DNA of 64,000 nucleotides from JBCBWG01 sp038523925 (GTDB lineage: Bacteria; Pseudomonadota; Alphaproteobacteria; Rhizobiales; Hyphomicrobiaceae): NCBI GenBank assembly GCA_038523925.1, contig JBCBIY010000013.1:1-64000 (forward strand). Direction: 5' to 3'. Below the pieces are notes generated by a model. It saw only the letters and a program-made list of their open reading frames with translations, did no database searches and was not told where the DNA came from. The position numbers and the translations under genes were made by a program. This document shows, piece after piece, positions 17,321 to 25,552 of this stretch. Numbering within the stretch: the first letter of the stretch is position 1; each line of letters begins with the position of its first letter.

Positions 17321-19363
17321 ATGACCGACACGCGCCTGCTTCTTTGCAACTGCCAGAAAACGATGCACCTCGACGGCGACGCGATCGCCAAGGCGCTCGG
17401 CGCCGATGTTGCGATCCCGATCCACACCGAGCTTTGCGGCGCGCAGATATCGACCGCCGCGGATGCCTTGAAGGCCGGCGGACCGCTGCGGATTGCGTGT
17501 ACGCAGGAAGCAGCGCTCTTTGCCGAACTTGCCGATGAGCACGCCGCAGACGCGCCGGCGTTCGTAAACATCCGTGAGCGTTCCGGTTGGTCAGAAGCCG
17601 GCGATGCGGTCACGCCGAAGACCGCTGCTCTGCTGGCGGCGGCCGCTTACCCGGCGAAACCCGCAGGTCTCACAACGCTCACATCGGAGGGCGTTTGCCT
17701 CGTCATCGGCGCCGGGCAGAACGCCTTTGATACCGCGATGAAGCTCTCAAGCCGCATGAGCGTCAGCCTGCTTTTGACAGATGCCCGCGACATCGTCTTG
17801 CCGTCGAACATTCCGTGCCAGGTCGCGACGGGCCGCATTCGGTCGGCGAAGGGCCACCTCGGCGGGTTTGGTATCGACGTCGATGGCTATGCGCAGCTTA
17901 TCCCTTCGTCACGCGCCGAGCCGCACTTCACGCTCGCCCGCGACGGGGCGGCTTCGACCTGCGACATCATCCTCGATCTCACAAACGCGCCGCCGCTGTT
18001 CACTGGCCATGCCAAGCGCGATGGATACCTGCGCGCAGACCCGGCAAGCCCCGGCGCTGTTGCGGAGGCTATGTTTGCCGCAAGCGACCTGGTCGGTGAG
18101 TTCGAGAAGCCGCTCTACGTCTCCTATGATGCAGCCATCTGCGCGCATGCCCGCAGCGGGAAAATCGGCTGCCGCAACTGCCTCGATGTGTGCCCGACGG
18201 GTGCGATCGCGCCTGCCGAAGAGCACGTCGAGATCGCCGCTGAAATCTGCGCCGGCTGTGGCAGCTGTCATGCGGTCTGCCCAACCGGCGCTGTCAGCTA
18301 TGCGTATCCCGAGCGACCCGACCTGCTCGCGCAAATGCAGATCGCGCTCGGCGTCTACCGCGGCGCAGGCGGGCGCACGCCCGTCCTCCTATTCCACGAC
18401 ACCGATGAGGGCGAGGCGCTGATCAACGCCATCGCCCGCTTCGGCCGCGGACTGCCCGCGAACGTGTTGCCATTCCCGCTGCATGCAACGAGCCAGCTTG
18501 GCCACGACGTTCTGCTCGCGCTCATCGCGTCCGGGGCGCAGCATGTCGTGCTGCACCTGTCGCAAAAGAACGAAGAAGAGCGGCCGGTCCTCGAGGGCCA
18601 GATCGGTCTCGCCGCCGCGTTTCTCGAAGCGATGGGGCATGCGTCCGGGCGGCTGCATCTCGCAGACGAGGCCGACCCCGACGCGTTTGAGGCGTTGCTG
18701 TACGGCCTTGCTGACCTGCCGGACGTAACGCCCGGCGCATTCGCGACCAGCGGGACCAAGCGTGACACGGTGCGCCTCGCGCTCGCCCATCTGAGCGGCG
18801 CGGCTGAGACTGCGCCGGAGACCTTCGCGCTGCCAAAGGGCGCGCCCTACGGCCGGATCAACGTCAACACGTCGGGCTGCACGCTCTGCCTCTCGTGCGT
18901 CAGCGCCTGCCCGACCGGCGCGATCACCGACGACGCAGACCGGCCGCAGATCGCGTTTACCGAACAGGCCTGCGTGCAGTGCGGCCTCTGCGCGGCAACC
19001 TGCCCGGAAGGCGTCATTGCGCTTGAGCCGCGCTACACGTTCAGCACGGACGCGATGGCGCCGACGGTTATCAAGACCGAACAGCCGGCATCCTGTGTTC
19101 GCTGCGGCAAGGACTTCGGCACGCAGTCGACGATCAATGCGGTGCTGGAACGCTTGAAGGGCCACAGCATGTTTGCCCGCGAGGATCAGATGCGGCTCAT
19201 CCAAATGTGCGATGACTGTCGCGTCATCACGGTGGCGGAGGGCGACGACAATCCGTTTGGCGGTGGCGGGCGTCCGCGCATCCGCACGACGGACGATGAC
19301 CTCGCGGAAGCGGCATCTGCCCCTTCGGCCAAGCCAAAGACGCCGGACGACTTCCTGAGCTGA
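17321..19363 (+). CDS. Poly-ferredoxin, Fdh-associated multi-[4Fe-4S] protein
   Basis: The 680-residue protein has no signal peptide. It shows four ferredoxin-type motifs: CRNCLDVCPTGAI (about residue 285), CAGCGSCHAVCPTGAV (about 311), CTLCLSCVSACPTGAI (about 523) and CVQCGLCAATCPEGVI (about 552). Further pairs are CNC near residue 9, CVRCG and CDDC near the C-terminus. The stretch between cluster pairs (about 345-500) resembles in pattern the MvhD/FlpD iron-sulfur subunit fold but lacks its cysteines. It probably relays electrons in the cytoplasm or helps Fdh maturation; partners are unknown. It is divergent from the DUF3305 gene and convergent with the DUF6352-like gene. Confidence 0.85.
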   Translation: MTDTRLLLCNCQKTMHLDGDAIAKALGADVAIPIHTELCGAQISTAADALKAGGPLRIACTQEAALFAELADEHAADAPAFVNIRERSGWSEAGDAVTPKTAALLAAAAYPAKPAGLTTLTSEGVCLVIGAGQNAFDTAMKLSSRMSVSLLLTDARDIVLPSNIPCQVATGRIRSAKGHLGGFGIDVDGYAQLIPSSRAEPHFTLARDGAASTCDIILDLTNAPPLFTGHAKRDGYLRADPASPGAVAEAMFAASDLVGEFEKPLYVSYDAAICAHARSGKIGCRNCLDVCPTGAIAPAEEHVEIAAEICAGCGSCHAVCPTGAVSYAYPERPDLLAQMQIALGVYRGAGGRTPVLLFHDTDEGEALINAIARFGRGLPANVLPFPLHATSQLGHDVLLALIASGAQHVVLHLSQKNEEERPVLEGQIGLAAAFLEAMGHASGRLHLADEADPDAFEALLYGLADLPDVTPGAFATSGTKRDTVRLALAHLSGAAETAPETFALPKGAPYGRINVNTSGCTLCLSCVSACPTGAITDDADRPQIAFTEQACVQCGLCAATCPEGVIALEPRYTFSTDAMAPTVIKTEQPASCVRCGKDFGTQSTINAVLERLKGHSMFAREDQMRLIQMCDDCRVITVAEGDDNPFGGGGRPRIRTTDDDLAEAASAPSAKPKTPDDFLS

Positions 19364-19388
19364 ACCCGGCGCACAAACCGCGCGAAGC

Positions 19389-20408
19389 TTACGAACTTTG
19401 GACCAGCGGCAGGTTGGTCAGCAGGTTCTGCGGCTTCATGCGGACCACACCGCCGGCATCCATCGCAAGTGCGAGGTAGATCGGCCGGCGACGGACGTGG
19501 TCGAGCACGCGCGCTTCATCCGTAATCGTCATGCGGAAGAGCCCAACGATCTTCGCCATGTCGTCGAGATCAACCGTCTCGCCATCGTAAAGCCGGTTGA
19601 GCAGCCCCGTCGCCTCGCGATCAAGCCCGATGTGCCAACGCCAGTCCGTGTCATCGAGCCGGGGCCGCGGTTCAACCCGGACCTCAAGGCCGATGAGATG
19701 CGCAAGCCAGCGTTCGAGCACGCGCGCAAATCCATCGAGTGCCGGCTGCTCAAAGCGGAAGTCGATGACCGTATCGAACCGGTCTGACCGCGCCCAATAC
19801 CCTGCCGCGTTGTCCTCATCGAGCACATCGAGCGCAACTTCGCGCATGGGCGTTCCGGTTTCGGCAAGCAATTGGCTGATGCCGGTCTGCGTTTCAGCCT
19901 TGGCATGCATCTCGACGATCTCTTCGTCCGCAAGCATGAGCTGGCCGTCATCGGTCGATGCCTTTTGCGTGCGAAACAGAAGCTCGCCGGCGCGCACGCG
20001 GAACGGATCGGTTGCGCCATCGAGCATGTTGCGCGCGATGACATGGGCGAGCTGATCAAGGAACACTGGCGGGGTCCGGTTCTTGCGCTCGCGGATCAGA
20101 TCAAGATACGCGCCTTCGATCGTCCCGGCTTTGATGAGTGCGTCGCGGAAAGCGAGGACGACACGATAGTTGTCGATCGCATCGGCATCGGCCATCGCGG
20201 TGATGTCGGCGTCAGATACAGCCGCGAACGGGTCTTCGAGCAGGCGCTCATGCAGCGCGATCTCGTTCGCGCAGCTTTCCGCGACCGGATGGACTTCGGG
20301 CCGCGTCAGGTAGGCGAGGATGAACTGCGGCGTGACCGTGAGCCAGCCCTGTTCGTCACGCTCAAGTAGATGCAGCCCGGCTGACTTCCAAAACTCAGGC
20401 ATCGTCAT
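19389..20408 (-). CDS. DUF6352-like protein of the Fdh locus
   Basis: Starting at ATG 20408 (or six bases later at MPEFWKSAG) this gives about 339 residues with no export signal. Recognisable blocks are EFWKSAGLHLLERDEQGWL, TRPEVHPVAESCANE and DAIDNYRVVLAFRDAL. I recall this as the DUF6352 type, seen beside Fdh genes; the family number is from memory. The much longer open frame reaching 20834 is an out-of-frame shadow of the upstream gene. The start lies inside the end of the DUF6505-like gene (stop at 20395), so the two are coupled. Function unknown. Confidence 0.78.
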   Translation of the reverse strand: MTMPEFWKSAGLHLLERDEQGWLTVTPQFILAYLTRPEVHPVAESCANEIALHERLLEDPFAAVSDADITAMADADAIDNYRVVLAFRDALIKAGTIEGAYLDLIRERKNRTPPVFLDQLAHVIARNMLDGATDPFRVRAGELLFRTQKASTDDGQLMLADEEIVEMHAKAETQTGISQLLAETGTPMREVALDVLDEDNAAGYWARSDRFDTVIDFRFEQPALDGFARVLERWLAHLIGLEVRVEPRPRLDDTDWRWHIGLDREATGLLNRLYDGETVDLDDMAKIVGLFRMTITDEARVLDHVRRRPIYLALAMDAGGVVRMKPQNLLTNLPLVQSS

Positions 20409-20886
20409 CCACCAGCGTCCAGATCCGCGCGTGCATTGGCTCCCCCGATGGCGCCTTGATCGTGCGGAACTCCTCGACGATCTCGCCAGCGTCGTCGCGC
20501 GTGCGCCGGATCGTGAAAACCGTATTAATCTCGACGTCGGCGCAAAGGCTCTCGGCGAAGGTAAGTTCGTCCTCGGCCGCTGCTTCCGCTGCCTGTCGGT
20601 TTGGTGCGCCGTACTCGTCCTCAAGGTGTGCCGCGAGGTTCGCGTGCGCCGCCGCCCGGTCGGCATCAGTGACTTCGGCGACGCTTGCAAACGTTGCCCG
20701 GCCGAAACTCCCGAGGCCCAAGAAACCGTTGGCGAACGCCTGGCGGACCTTGCCGGTGACGTCGTCCGGGTGAAGTCCTGCGAACGCGAAGCCACCGGTG
20801 ACCGCGATCTCATCTTCAGCAGCCGCGGTCTCAAACACGCGTTCGTCCGTGCCGTCGAAGCGGATTGTCCGCAGCATCTTCCTCAT
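20395..20886 (-). CDS. DUF6505-like protein of the Fdh locus
   Basis: The 163-residue cytoplasmic protein begins MRKMLRTIRFDGTDERVFE and contains AVTGGFAFAG, AFANGFLGLGSFGRAT and, near the end, EPMHARIWTLVDDD. I recall it as the DUF6505 type (number from memory). Its ATG overlaps the stop of the ligase-like gene by four bases (20883-20886), and its own stop overlaps the start of the next gene. No motif indicates an activity. Confidence 0.75.
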   Translation of the reverse strand: MRKMLRTIRFDGTDERVFETAAAEDEIAVTGGFAFAGLHPDDVTGKVRQAFANGFLGLGSFGRATFASVAEVTDADRAAAHANLAAHLEDEYGAPNRQAAEAAAEDELTFAESLCADVEINTVFTIRRTRDDAGEIVEEFRTIKAPSGEPMHARIWTLVDDDA

Positions 20887-21647
20887 CTGCCGCCCCCATT
20901 GGCTGCAGCCGCAGCATCGGCGATCACGTGCCGGTAGGGTGCAAGGAACGTTTCGCCGTCGGCGGTCCGCACGATCAGCGCCAAATCATCGTCGATGCCG
21001 ACCACCTCGCCGGTTCGCTGAAGTCCACCAGCGTCTTCGAACTCGGCTTCTGATTGGTGCCCGATGACGCGGCCGATCCACGGCTCTACGATCGGGCGGA
21101 TGCCGTCTTCTTCCCACCGGTGAATGCCGGCGATGATCGGCGGCGCGATCGCTTCAAGGAGGTCGGTCCGTGTGATGTCAGCGCCGTCTTCTTCAGCGAT
21201 TGCGCTTTCAGACTCGATCTCGCCCGGCTCAACGCGGTCGAGCTTGCGCTGCAGGACGATGTCGAAACCGAGCGTCATCCACGGCGGCACGTCATCGTCG
21301 TCAACGGGGGGCGCGGTAAGCCTCAGCATGCCAACGCGCGCGCCATTGCAGATGAGGTGGTCCGGCCATCTGATCTGCAGCGCCGTCTGCGATGGCATCA
21401 GGAGCGCAAGCGCCTCGATGACCGCCGATTGCAACACCAGCGCCATCTCGCGCGCACGCGCCAGCGGGACATCAGGCTCAAGCACGAGCGCGCCCGTCAC
21501 CTGCTGCGAGCTCCGCGACCAGACGAGATCACCGGCGCCGAGCGTACCGGACATCGCGCCGGCAATCGCAACATCATGTGGGCGTTCAGGCGACTTGACG
21601 CTGTGCCCGGTGACCAGCGGCGGAAATCTCGGATCGGCAAGATGCAT
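20883..21647 (-). CDS. Biotin/lipoate-ligase-like protein with altered active site
   Basis: The 254 residues match the BPL_LplA_LipB_2 type: a core with QIRWPDHLICNGARVGMLRL in two blocks (about 92-112), corresponding to the KWPND...RKxxGIL signature of biotin ligases. A C-terminal small barrel (about 205-245, TGEVVGIDDDLALIV) matches what I recall as DUF4444. The signature lysine that contacts the acyl-adenylate is Arg here, and KWPND is RWPDH. Ordinary biotinyl or lipoyl transfer is therefore doubtful. It sits in a tight minus-strand operon with four other small Fdh-locus genes, which suggests a dedicated role in Fdh biogenesis. Confidence 0.75.
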   Translation of the reverse strand: MHLADPRFPPLVTGHSVKSPERPHDVAIAGAMSGTLGAGDLVWSRSSQQVTGALVLEPDVPLARAREMALVLQSAVIEALALLMPSQTALQIRWPDHLICNGARVGMLRLTAPPVDDDDVPPWMTLGFDIVLQRKLDRVEPGEIESESAIAEEDGADITRTDLLEAIAPPIIAGIHRWEEDGIRPIVEPWIGRVIGHQSEAEFEDAGGLQRTGEVVGIDDDLALIVRTADGETFLAPYRHVIADAAAAANGGGR

Positions 21648-21659
21648 CGATGGAGCGCG

Positions 21660-21845
21660 TCAGCCGAGGCTGATCTCGTCCTCGACCACGTGTTCGAGGT
21701 CCGTCCCCTCCGCCGTCAACACCATGCGAACTTTCAGTGTTCCGGTGCCCTTCTCGCGGCCGACCCGCTCGATCTCACGCTGTGACGTGACGCCAACCTG
21801 CTTCAGGAATTTCCTGAGGCTCATATTGAATTTCTCTTCGTCCAT
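21660..21845 (-). CDS. DUF6494-like small protein
   Basis: The 61-residue product (MDEEKFNMSLRKFLKQVGVT at its start, then SQREIERVGREKG) has a predicted helical N-half and a beta C-half. I recall it as DUF6494, a small family of Fdh loci. GGAGGAG lies before the ATG at 21845, and the ligase-like gene starts 12 bases after its stop. The longer open frame extending to 22073 lacks a ribosome site and overlaps the small membrane-peptide gene in another frame, so the short start is preferred. Confidence 0.75.
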   Translation of the reverse strand: MDEEKFNMSLRKFLKQVGVTSQREIERVGREKGTGTLKVRMVLTAEGTDLEHVVEDEISLG

Positions 21846-21865
21846 CGGCGGCTCCTCCCGGAGTT

Positions 21866-22015
21866 TTATTGGTTTGGTTTCGAGACCGACTGCAGCCGGA
21901 CGGTGCCGTCGGCCTGATACTGTTCCGACGACGACGTCGCGACCGATTGCAGGCCGAACCAGGTGACGGCGACGAGCGCGACCATCAGGATCATCGCGAC
22001 GACAAACGCTTTCAT
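21866..22015 (-). CDS. 49-residue single-pass membrane peptide
   Basis: The frame starts ATG at 22015, with GGAG nine bases upstream, and ends TAA at 21866-21868. The peptide begins MKAFVVAMILMVALVAVTW, a clean membrane or signal-anchor helix, then a short polar tail ending SVSKPNQ. It is followed 20 bases later by the DUF6494-like gene and appears to be the first gene of this minus-strand operon. It may anchor or regulate an Fdh component at the membrane. Its reality is supported by hydrophobicity, ribosome site and position only. Confidence 0.55.
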   Translation of the reverse strand: MKAFVVAMILMVALVAVTWFGLQSVATSSSEQYQADGTVRLQSVSKPNQ

Positions 22016-22272
22016 GTCTTGAACTCCAAGGCAGCAATGGCGGCGGCTGGCGGCCGATACCGCTCAATTTCACGGCAGGTGTGACCTAGCGAGCGAATGA
22101 AGGCAAGCCCGGCGCCAGCAAGCGAAACCAGCGCGATGCGACGCCCGCCATAAGCGTATCATGCCAGGTGCGAAGAAATGCGCGCCACCACTTGATTGCT
22201 GTTGGCGGCACCACATTTCACCGCCGCGCCAGGCGCTCATGCCGGGCGCTCAAACCCAGACGGGAGAAGAAC

Positions 22273-22773
22273 ATGGTCAAGTCGTTCGCCGCAGCAGCCG
22301 CTCTGATCGGTGCAATCGCACTGGCCGGACCGGCGCGCGCTGATACCGACCGGATTGAGACGGGGCTCCTGGAGTGCAGCGGTCAGGGTGGATGGGGGCT
22401 GATCATTGGGTCTCAGAAAACGATGACCTGCACGTTCACGTCGCTCTCCGGTAAGCCGCTCGGCGTTTACGATGCGACGATCACGAAGTTCGGTCTCGAC
22501 ATCGGCAAGACCGGGCAGACGTCGATGATCTGGGCTGTGTTCGCGCCGGCAACGGCTGCGGGCGACAACTACGATGTCGGATCGCTCGCCGGTGGTTATG
22601 TCGGCGTCTCAGCGGAAGCGTCAGCCGGGATCGGGCTCGGTGCTGACGCACTCGTCGGCGGCGGCGAGACGTCGTTTGCATTGCAGCCGGTCAGCGTGAA
22701 GGCGCAGACCGGGATCAACATCGCAGTCGGCGTCAAGAACTTGAACCTCACCTTCCGCGGCCCGGCCGGATAG
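22273..22773 (+). CDS. DUF992 secreted protein
   Basis: The ATG at 22273, after GGGAGAAG, gives 166 residues with a signal peptide cleaved after ARA (about residue 22). The mature part is glycine-rich and carries DUF992 features: RIETGLLECSGQGGWGLIIG, MTCTF, GVYDATITKFGLDIG and, near the end, GINIAVGVKNLNL. The family is exported in alphaproteobacteria and has no known role. It stands alone between two minus-strand operons and is probably not a core Fdh gene. Confidence 0.85.
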   Translation: MVKSFAAAAALIGAIALAGPARADTDRIETGLLECSGQGGWGLIIGSQKTMTCTFTSLSGKPLGVYDATITKFGLDIGKTGQTSMIWAVFAPATAAGDNYDVGSLAGGYVGVSAEASAGIGLGADALVGGGETSFALQPVSVKAQTGINIAVGVKNLNLTFRGPAG

Positions 22774-22795
22774 TCAGCGCACGCGCTCAAGGCTC

Positions 22796-22819
22796 GCGCG
22801 GCGGAGCCCTCCGCCGCGC
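22796..22819. terminator. GC-rich hairpin between convergent genes
   Basis: GCGCGGCGG pairs with CCGCCGCGC around a six-base loop, located between the stops of the DUF992 gene and the WD40-cytochrome gene. There is no U-tract on either strand, so intrinsic termination is uncertain. Confidence 0.4.
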
Positions 22820-22829
22820 CGAGACAGCG

Positions 22830-24233
22830 TTACTTCGTTGCCTGCTCAAGAAAGGCGATCAGGTCCGCCCGTTCGCGATCATCGCGCATCTTTTGCAGCG
22901 GCATCTTCGAGCCCGGCGTGAAGACTTCCGGACCGAGTTCAAAGAGCTTCGAGATCGTCTCCGCAGTCCAGACGATATCAAGATGCTTCAACGGCTCGGA
23001 GTAGCGATAGTCCTTTACCGTCGCGATCCGCCGGCCGAACACGCCGTGCAGGGTCGGGCCGGCACGGTTCCGGCTATCGGGCGACAACGTATGGCAAACG
23101 CTGCACTTGCGCGCGAATTGGATGCGGCCGCGCTCGACCGGGTCGTCGCTGTCGGCCGTCACTTGGAACCTGCGCGGGAACGATGACGGCACCGGCTCGA
23201 ACGGCTTCCGCGGCGTCACCTGCCAGATGTGCACGGCGTCATCGAGGCCGCCGTAATAGAGCGCCTTCGCATCGGCTGAAAACGCGAGCGCCCAAATCGG
23301 CCCGAACGGGTTTCGGTACTCTTCGATGAGCGCCCAGGTCTTCGTGTTCCAGACGCGGACGAGGCCATCGCCACCAGCGGTCGCCAGACGGCCTGCGCGA
23401 TGAGCCAGCGCGAGGACCGGCTTGCCATGCTTGGCGAGCGTCTTGACCTGCTCGCCGGTCGCAGCATCGACGAGGCCGACCGCGCCATCGGTCGCGCCAA
23501 AGGCAATGAGGTTTGTGCCGGCGATCCGCGTCAGAACGTTGAGCCCCCAGCCATGATTGAGGACCGCGCGCTCGAGCGCGCCGGTGGCCGCGCTGAACCG
23601 GCGGAGGCGGCCATCGCTGCTGGCAGTGAAGATCGACTTGCCGTCGGCGGAAAAGACCGCGGCGCTGACCGGGCCGCCGTGTCCCTCAAGCGTATGACGG
23701 TGGGCCCATGTGCCATCGGCGCCGGGCGTCCAAATGCGCGCGGTGCGATCCCAGCTTGCCGACGCAATGGCCGCGCCGCCGGGTGCCACATCAAGCGCGT
23801 TGATCTTGTGGGTATGGCCCTCGAGGACGATCGGTTGCGACCGCGCGCCGTTCGGCTTAAGTGCGGCCGCCGGGATCAGCCGGACTTTGCCATCGTCTCC
23901 GGCAAGGACAGCGCCGCCGGCGGCAAAGGCAACGGCGTTGATCGCACCTTCGACGTCATCAAAGCGGCCGGCTTCGGAGGGCGTGGGCTTGGACGTGTCC
24001 CAGGCCATCATCGAATAATCGAACGAACCGGAGAGCAGCAGCTTCCCGTCTGCCGAGAGCGCAAGAGCTTTGACCGGGCCACCGTGGCCCGTGAGCTTTA
24101 GCGGGGGCTTCGGCTTTGCCGGTTGCTTCGCGGCCGGCTCGTTGGCTTGAGCGCCGGCCACGGCCCAGACAGCGCAAAGGGCGCACACCAAGGCGGCCGC
24201 GCCCTTCGTCAAGTGCTTCGTCATGAACCGCAT
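22830..24233 (-). CDS. Periplasmic WD40 beta-propeller fused to cytochrome c
   Basis: The 467 residues start with a signal peptide (about 1-30). WD40-type repeats span about 48-345 (LTGHGGPVKALALSADG, LEGHTHKINALDVAPGG, LEGHGGPVSAAVFSADG, DGLVRVWNTKTW and others). A class I cytochrome c domain follows from about 368, with haem site CSVCH, and the likely axial Met is in GSKMPLQKM. The start may instead be ATG 24224. It lies 20 bases after the cytochrome b subunit gene as the last gene of the Fdh operon, and would be an electron carrier or scaffold on the periplasmic side of the enzyme. Confidence 0.9.
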   Translation of the reverse strand: MRFMTKHLTKGAAALVCALCAVWAVAGAQANEPAAKQPAKPKPPLKLTGHGGPVKALALSADGKLLLSGSFDYSMMAWDTSKPTPSEAGRFDDVEGAINAVAFAAGGAVLAGDDGKVRLIPAAALKPNGARSQPIVLEGHTHKINALDVAPGGAAIASASWDRTARIWTPGADGTWAHRHTLEGHGGPVSAAVFSADGKSIFTASSDGRLRRFSAATGALERAVLNHGWGLNVLTRIAGTNLIAFGATDGAVGLVDAATGEQVKTLAKHGKPVLALAHRAGRLATAGGDGLVRVWNTKTWALIEEYRNPFGPIWALAFSADAKALYYGGLDDAVHIWQVTPRKPFEPVPSSFPRRFQVTADSDDPVERGRIQFARKCSVCHTLSPDSRNRAGPTLHGVFGRRIATVKDYRYSEPLKHLDIVWTAETISKLFELGPEVFTPGSKMPLQKMRDDRERADLIAFLEQATK

Positions 24234-24253
24234 AGCGGGCGGGACGTGCGTCG

Positions 24254-25399
24254 CTATTCAGCCGGCTGGACGCGGCCGCCGGTGATTTCCTCGCGCTCCT
24301 TCTCGAGCACTTCCTTGGCCCAGATGTTGTGGTGCTCTTTCGCCCAATTCACATCGACCTCGCCGGATCCCATCGCCGAGAATGCGCCCTGCATTCCAAT
24401 CGTCCCGATGTAGATGTGTGCAAACACGACGATGGTCATGAAGATCGCGAGGCCGCCATGCCAGAGCGTGGCGTACTGCTGCTCTTGGTTGGCCGATAGC
24501 TCCGTCGGCAGGTTGAGGCCGAACTGATTGAGGAACGCAAACGTCTTCGCAAACATCGGGAATTCGAACGGCCAGAGCAGCGCGATGCCCGATAGCGAAA
24601 GCGAGACGCCGGAGAGCATCACGAGCCAGAACAGGATCTTCTGGCCGGCATTGAACTTCTTGGCAGGCGGATGTCCGCCGCCGATCATGCCGCCGCCGCG
24701 CAGAAGCCAGATGGCGTCGTACCGGTTCGGGATGTTTTGCGCGACCCACATAATGAACGTGAGCACCAGGCCGACCATGAAGGCGAAGGCCACGTAGTTG
24801 TGGGCCCACTTCATGCCGATCGAAAAGCTCGCGAACAGCTCCTTGCCCATGACCGGCATCAGCACGTGCTTGCCGTAGACGATGTTGAGGCCGGAGACGG
24901 CAAGGATGATGAACGAGACGGCTAGCAGCCAGTGGCCGGCCCGCTCGACATCGGTGAAGCGCGTGATCGTCGAGCCCGACATGCCGGCGTCGACTTTGAT
25001 GCGGCCGCGCAGGAGGAAGAACAGCGCGAGCAGCAACAGGATGCCGCCAAGCCCGTAAGCGCCATACTTCGTGTAGTCGCCCTCGCGGAGGATCTGCCAG
25101 TTGCTGCCGGATGAATCGACGAGGACGGCCGCACCCGGACCAATCTGTTGCGCGTTGCCGGATGCGCCCTCGCGCACCTTCCGCCACATCTCGGTGTCGT
25201 ACTGCGGCGCGCCGCCAAGTCCGGCGCCGCCCGGCAAATTGGTTGGCGCCTGCTGCTCGCCTGGCGTCGATGCGCCCGATGGTGGGCGGACGCTCGATTG
25301 CGCATCGGCGGACGACGGGGCGAGCATCACGCCGAGGAGCGCGACGAGGCCCGCGAGAACCGCGGTGCGGGCGAAACCGAATGAGCGGAGAAGGCGCAT
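24254..25399 (-). CDS. fdhC: Formate dehydrogenase cytochrome b (gamma) subunit
   Basis: This subunit anchors the enzyme and passes electrons to quinone. Starting at 25399 it has 381 residues: a cleavable signal (about 1-34), a Pro/Gly-rich periplasmic segment, a helix at about 117-130, then a four-helix cytochrome b core. Candidate haem-ligand histidines are in ERAGHWLLAVSF, MKWAHNYVAF and LWHGGLAIFM/VVFAHIYIG. A TTG at 25462 has a better ribosome site (GGGGGAC) but would put 21 unneeded residues before the signal. It follows the fdhB gene by about 150 bases. Confidence 0.9.
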   Translation of the reverse strand: MRLLRSFGFARTAVLAGLVALLGVMLAPSSADAQSSVRPPSGASTPGEQQAPTNLPGGAGLGGAPQYDTEMWRKVREGASGNAQQIGPGAAVLVDSSGSNWQILREGDYTKYGAYGLGGILLLLALFFLLRGRIKVDAGMSGSTITRFTDVERAGHWLLAVSFIILAVSGLNIVYGKHVLMPVMGKELFASFSIGMKWAHNYVAFAFMVGLVLTFIMWVAQNIPNRYDAIWLLRGGGMIGGGHPPAKKFNAGQKILFWLVMLSGVSLSLSGIALLWPFEFPMFAKTFAFLNQFGLNLPTELSANQEQQYATLWHGGLAIFMTIVVFAHIYIGTIGMQGAFSAMGSGEVDVNWAKEHHNIWAKEVLEKEREEITGGRVQPAE

Positions 25400-25552
25400 G
25401 TTCTTGACCGTACTGTTGCAGCGTGCCGACGCGATCATCAGCAAATCGATTGCCTGAAACAAGTGTCCCCCACCCCGTATGCGAGGAGGGGGACGAATTG
25501 ACCATCGCGCGCCAGCGCGATGAAGCGGTGCCTAGCTCGCAGGCAAAGCCGC

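Noticed and set aside
19389..20834. 481-codon version of the DUF6352-like gene
   Set aside because: The extra N-terminal part overlaps the DUF6505-like gene in another frame and is Arg/Ser-rich.
21660..22073. 137-codon version of the DUF6494-like gene
   Set aside because: The upstream part is antisense-like, and the good ribosome site lies before the ATG at 21845.
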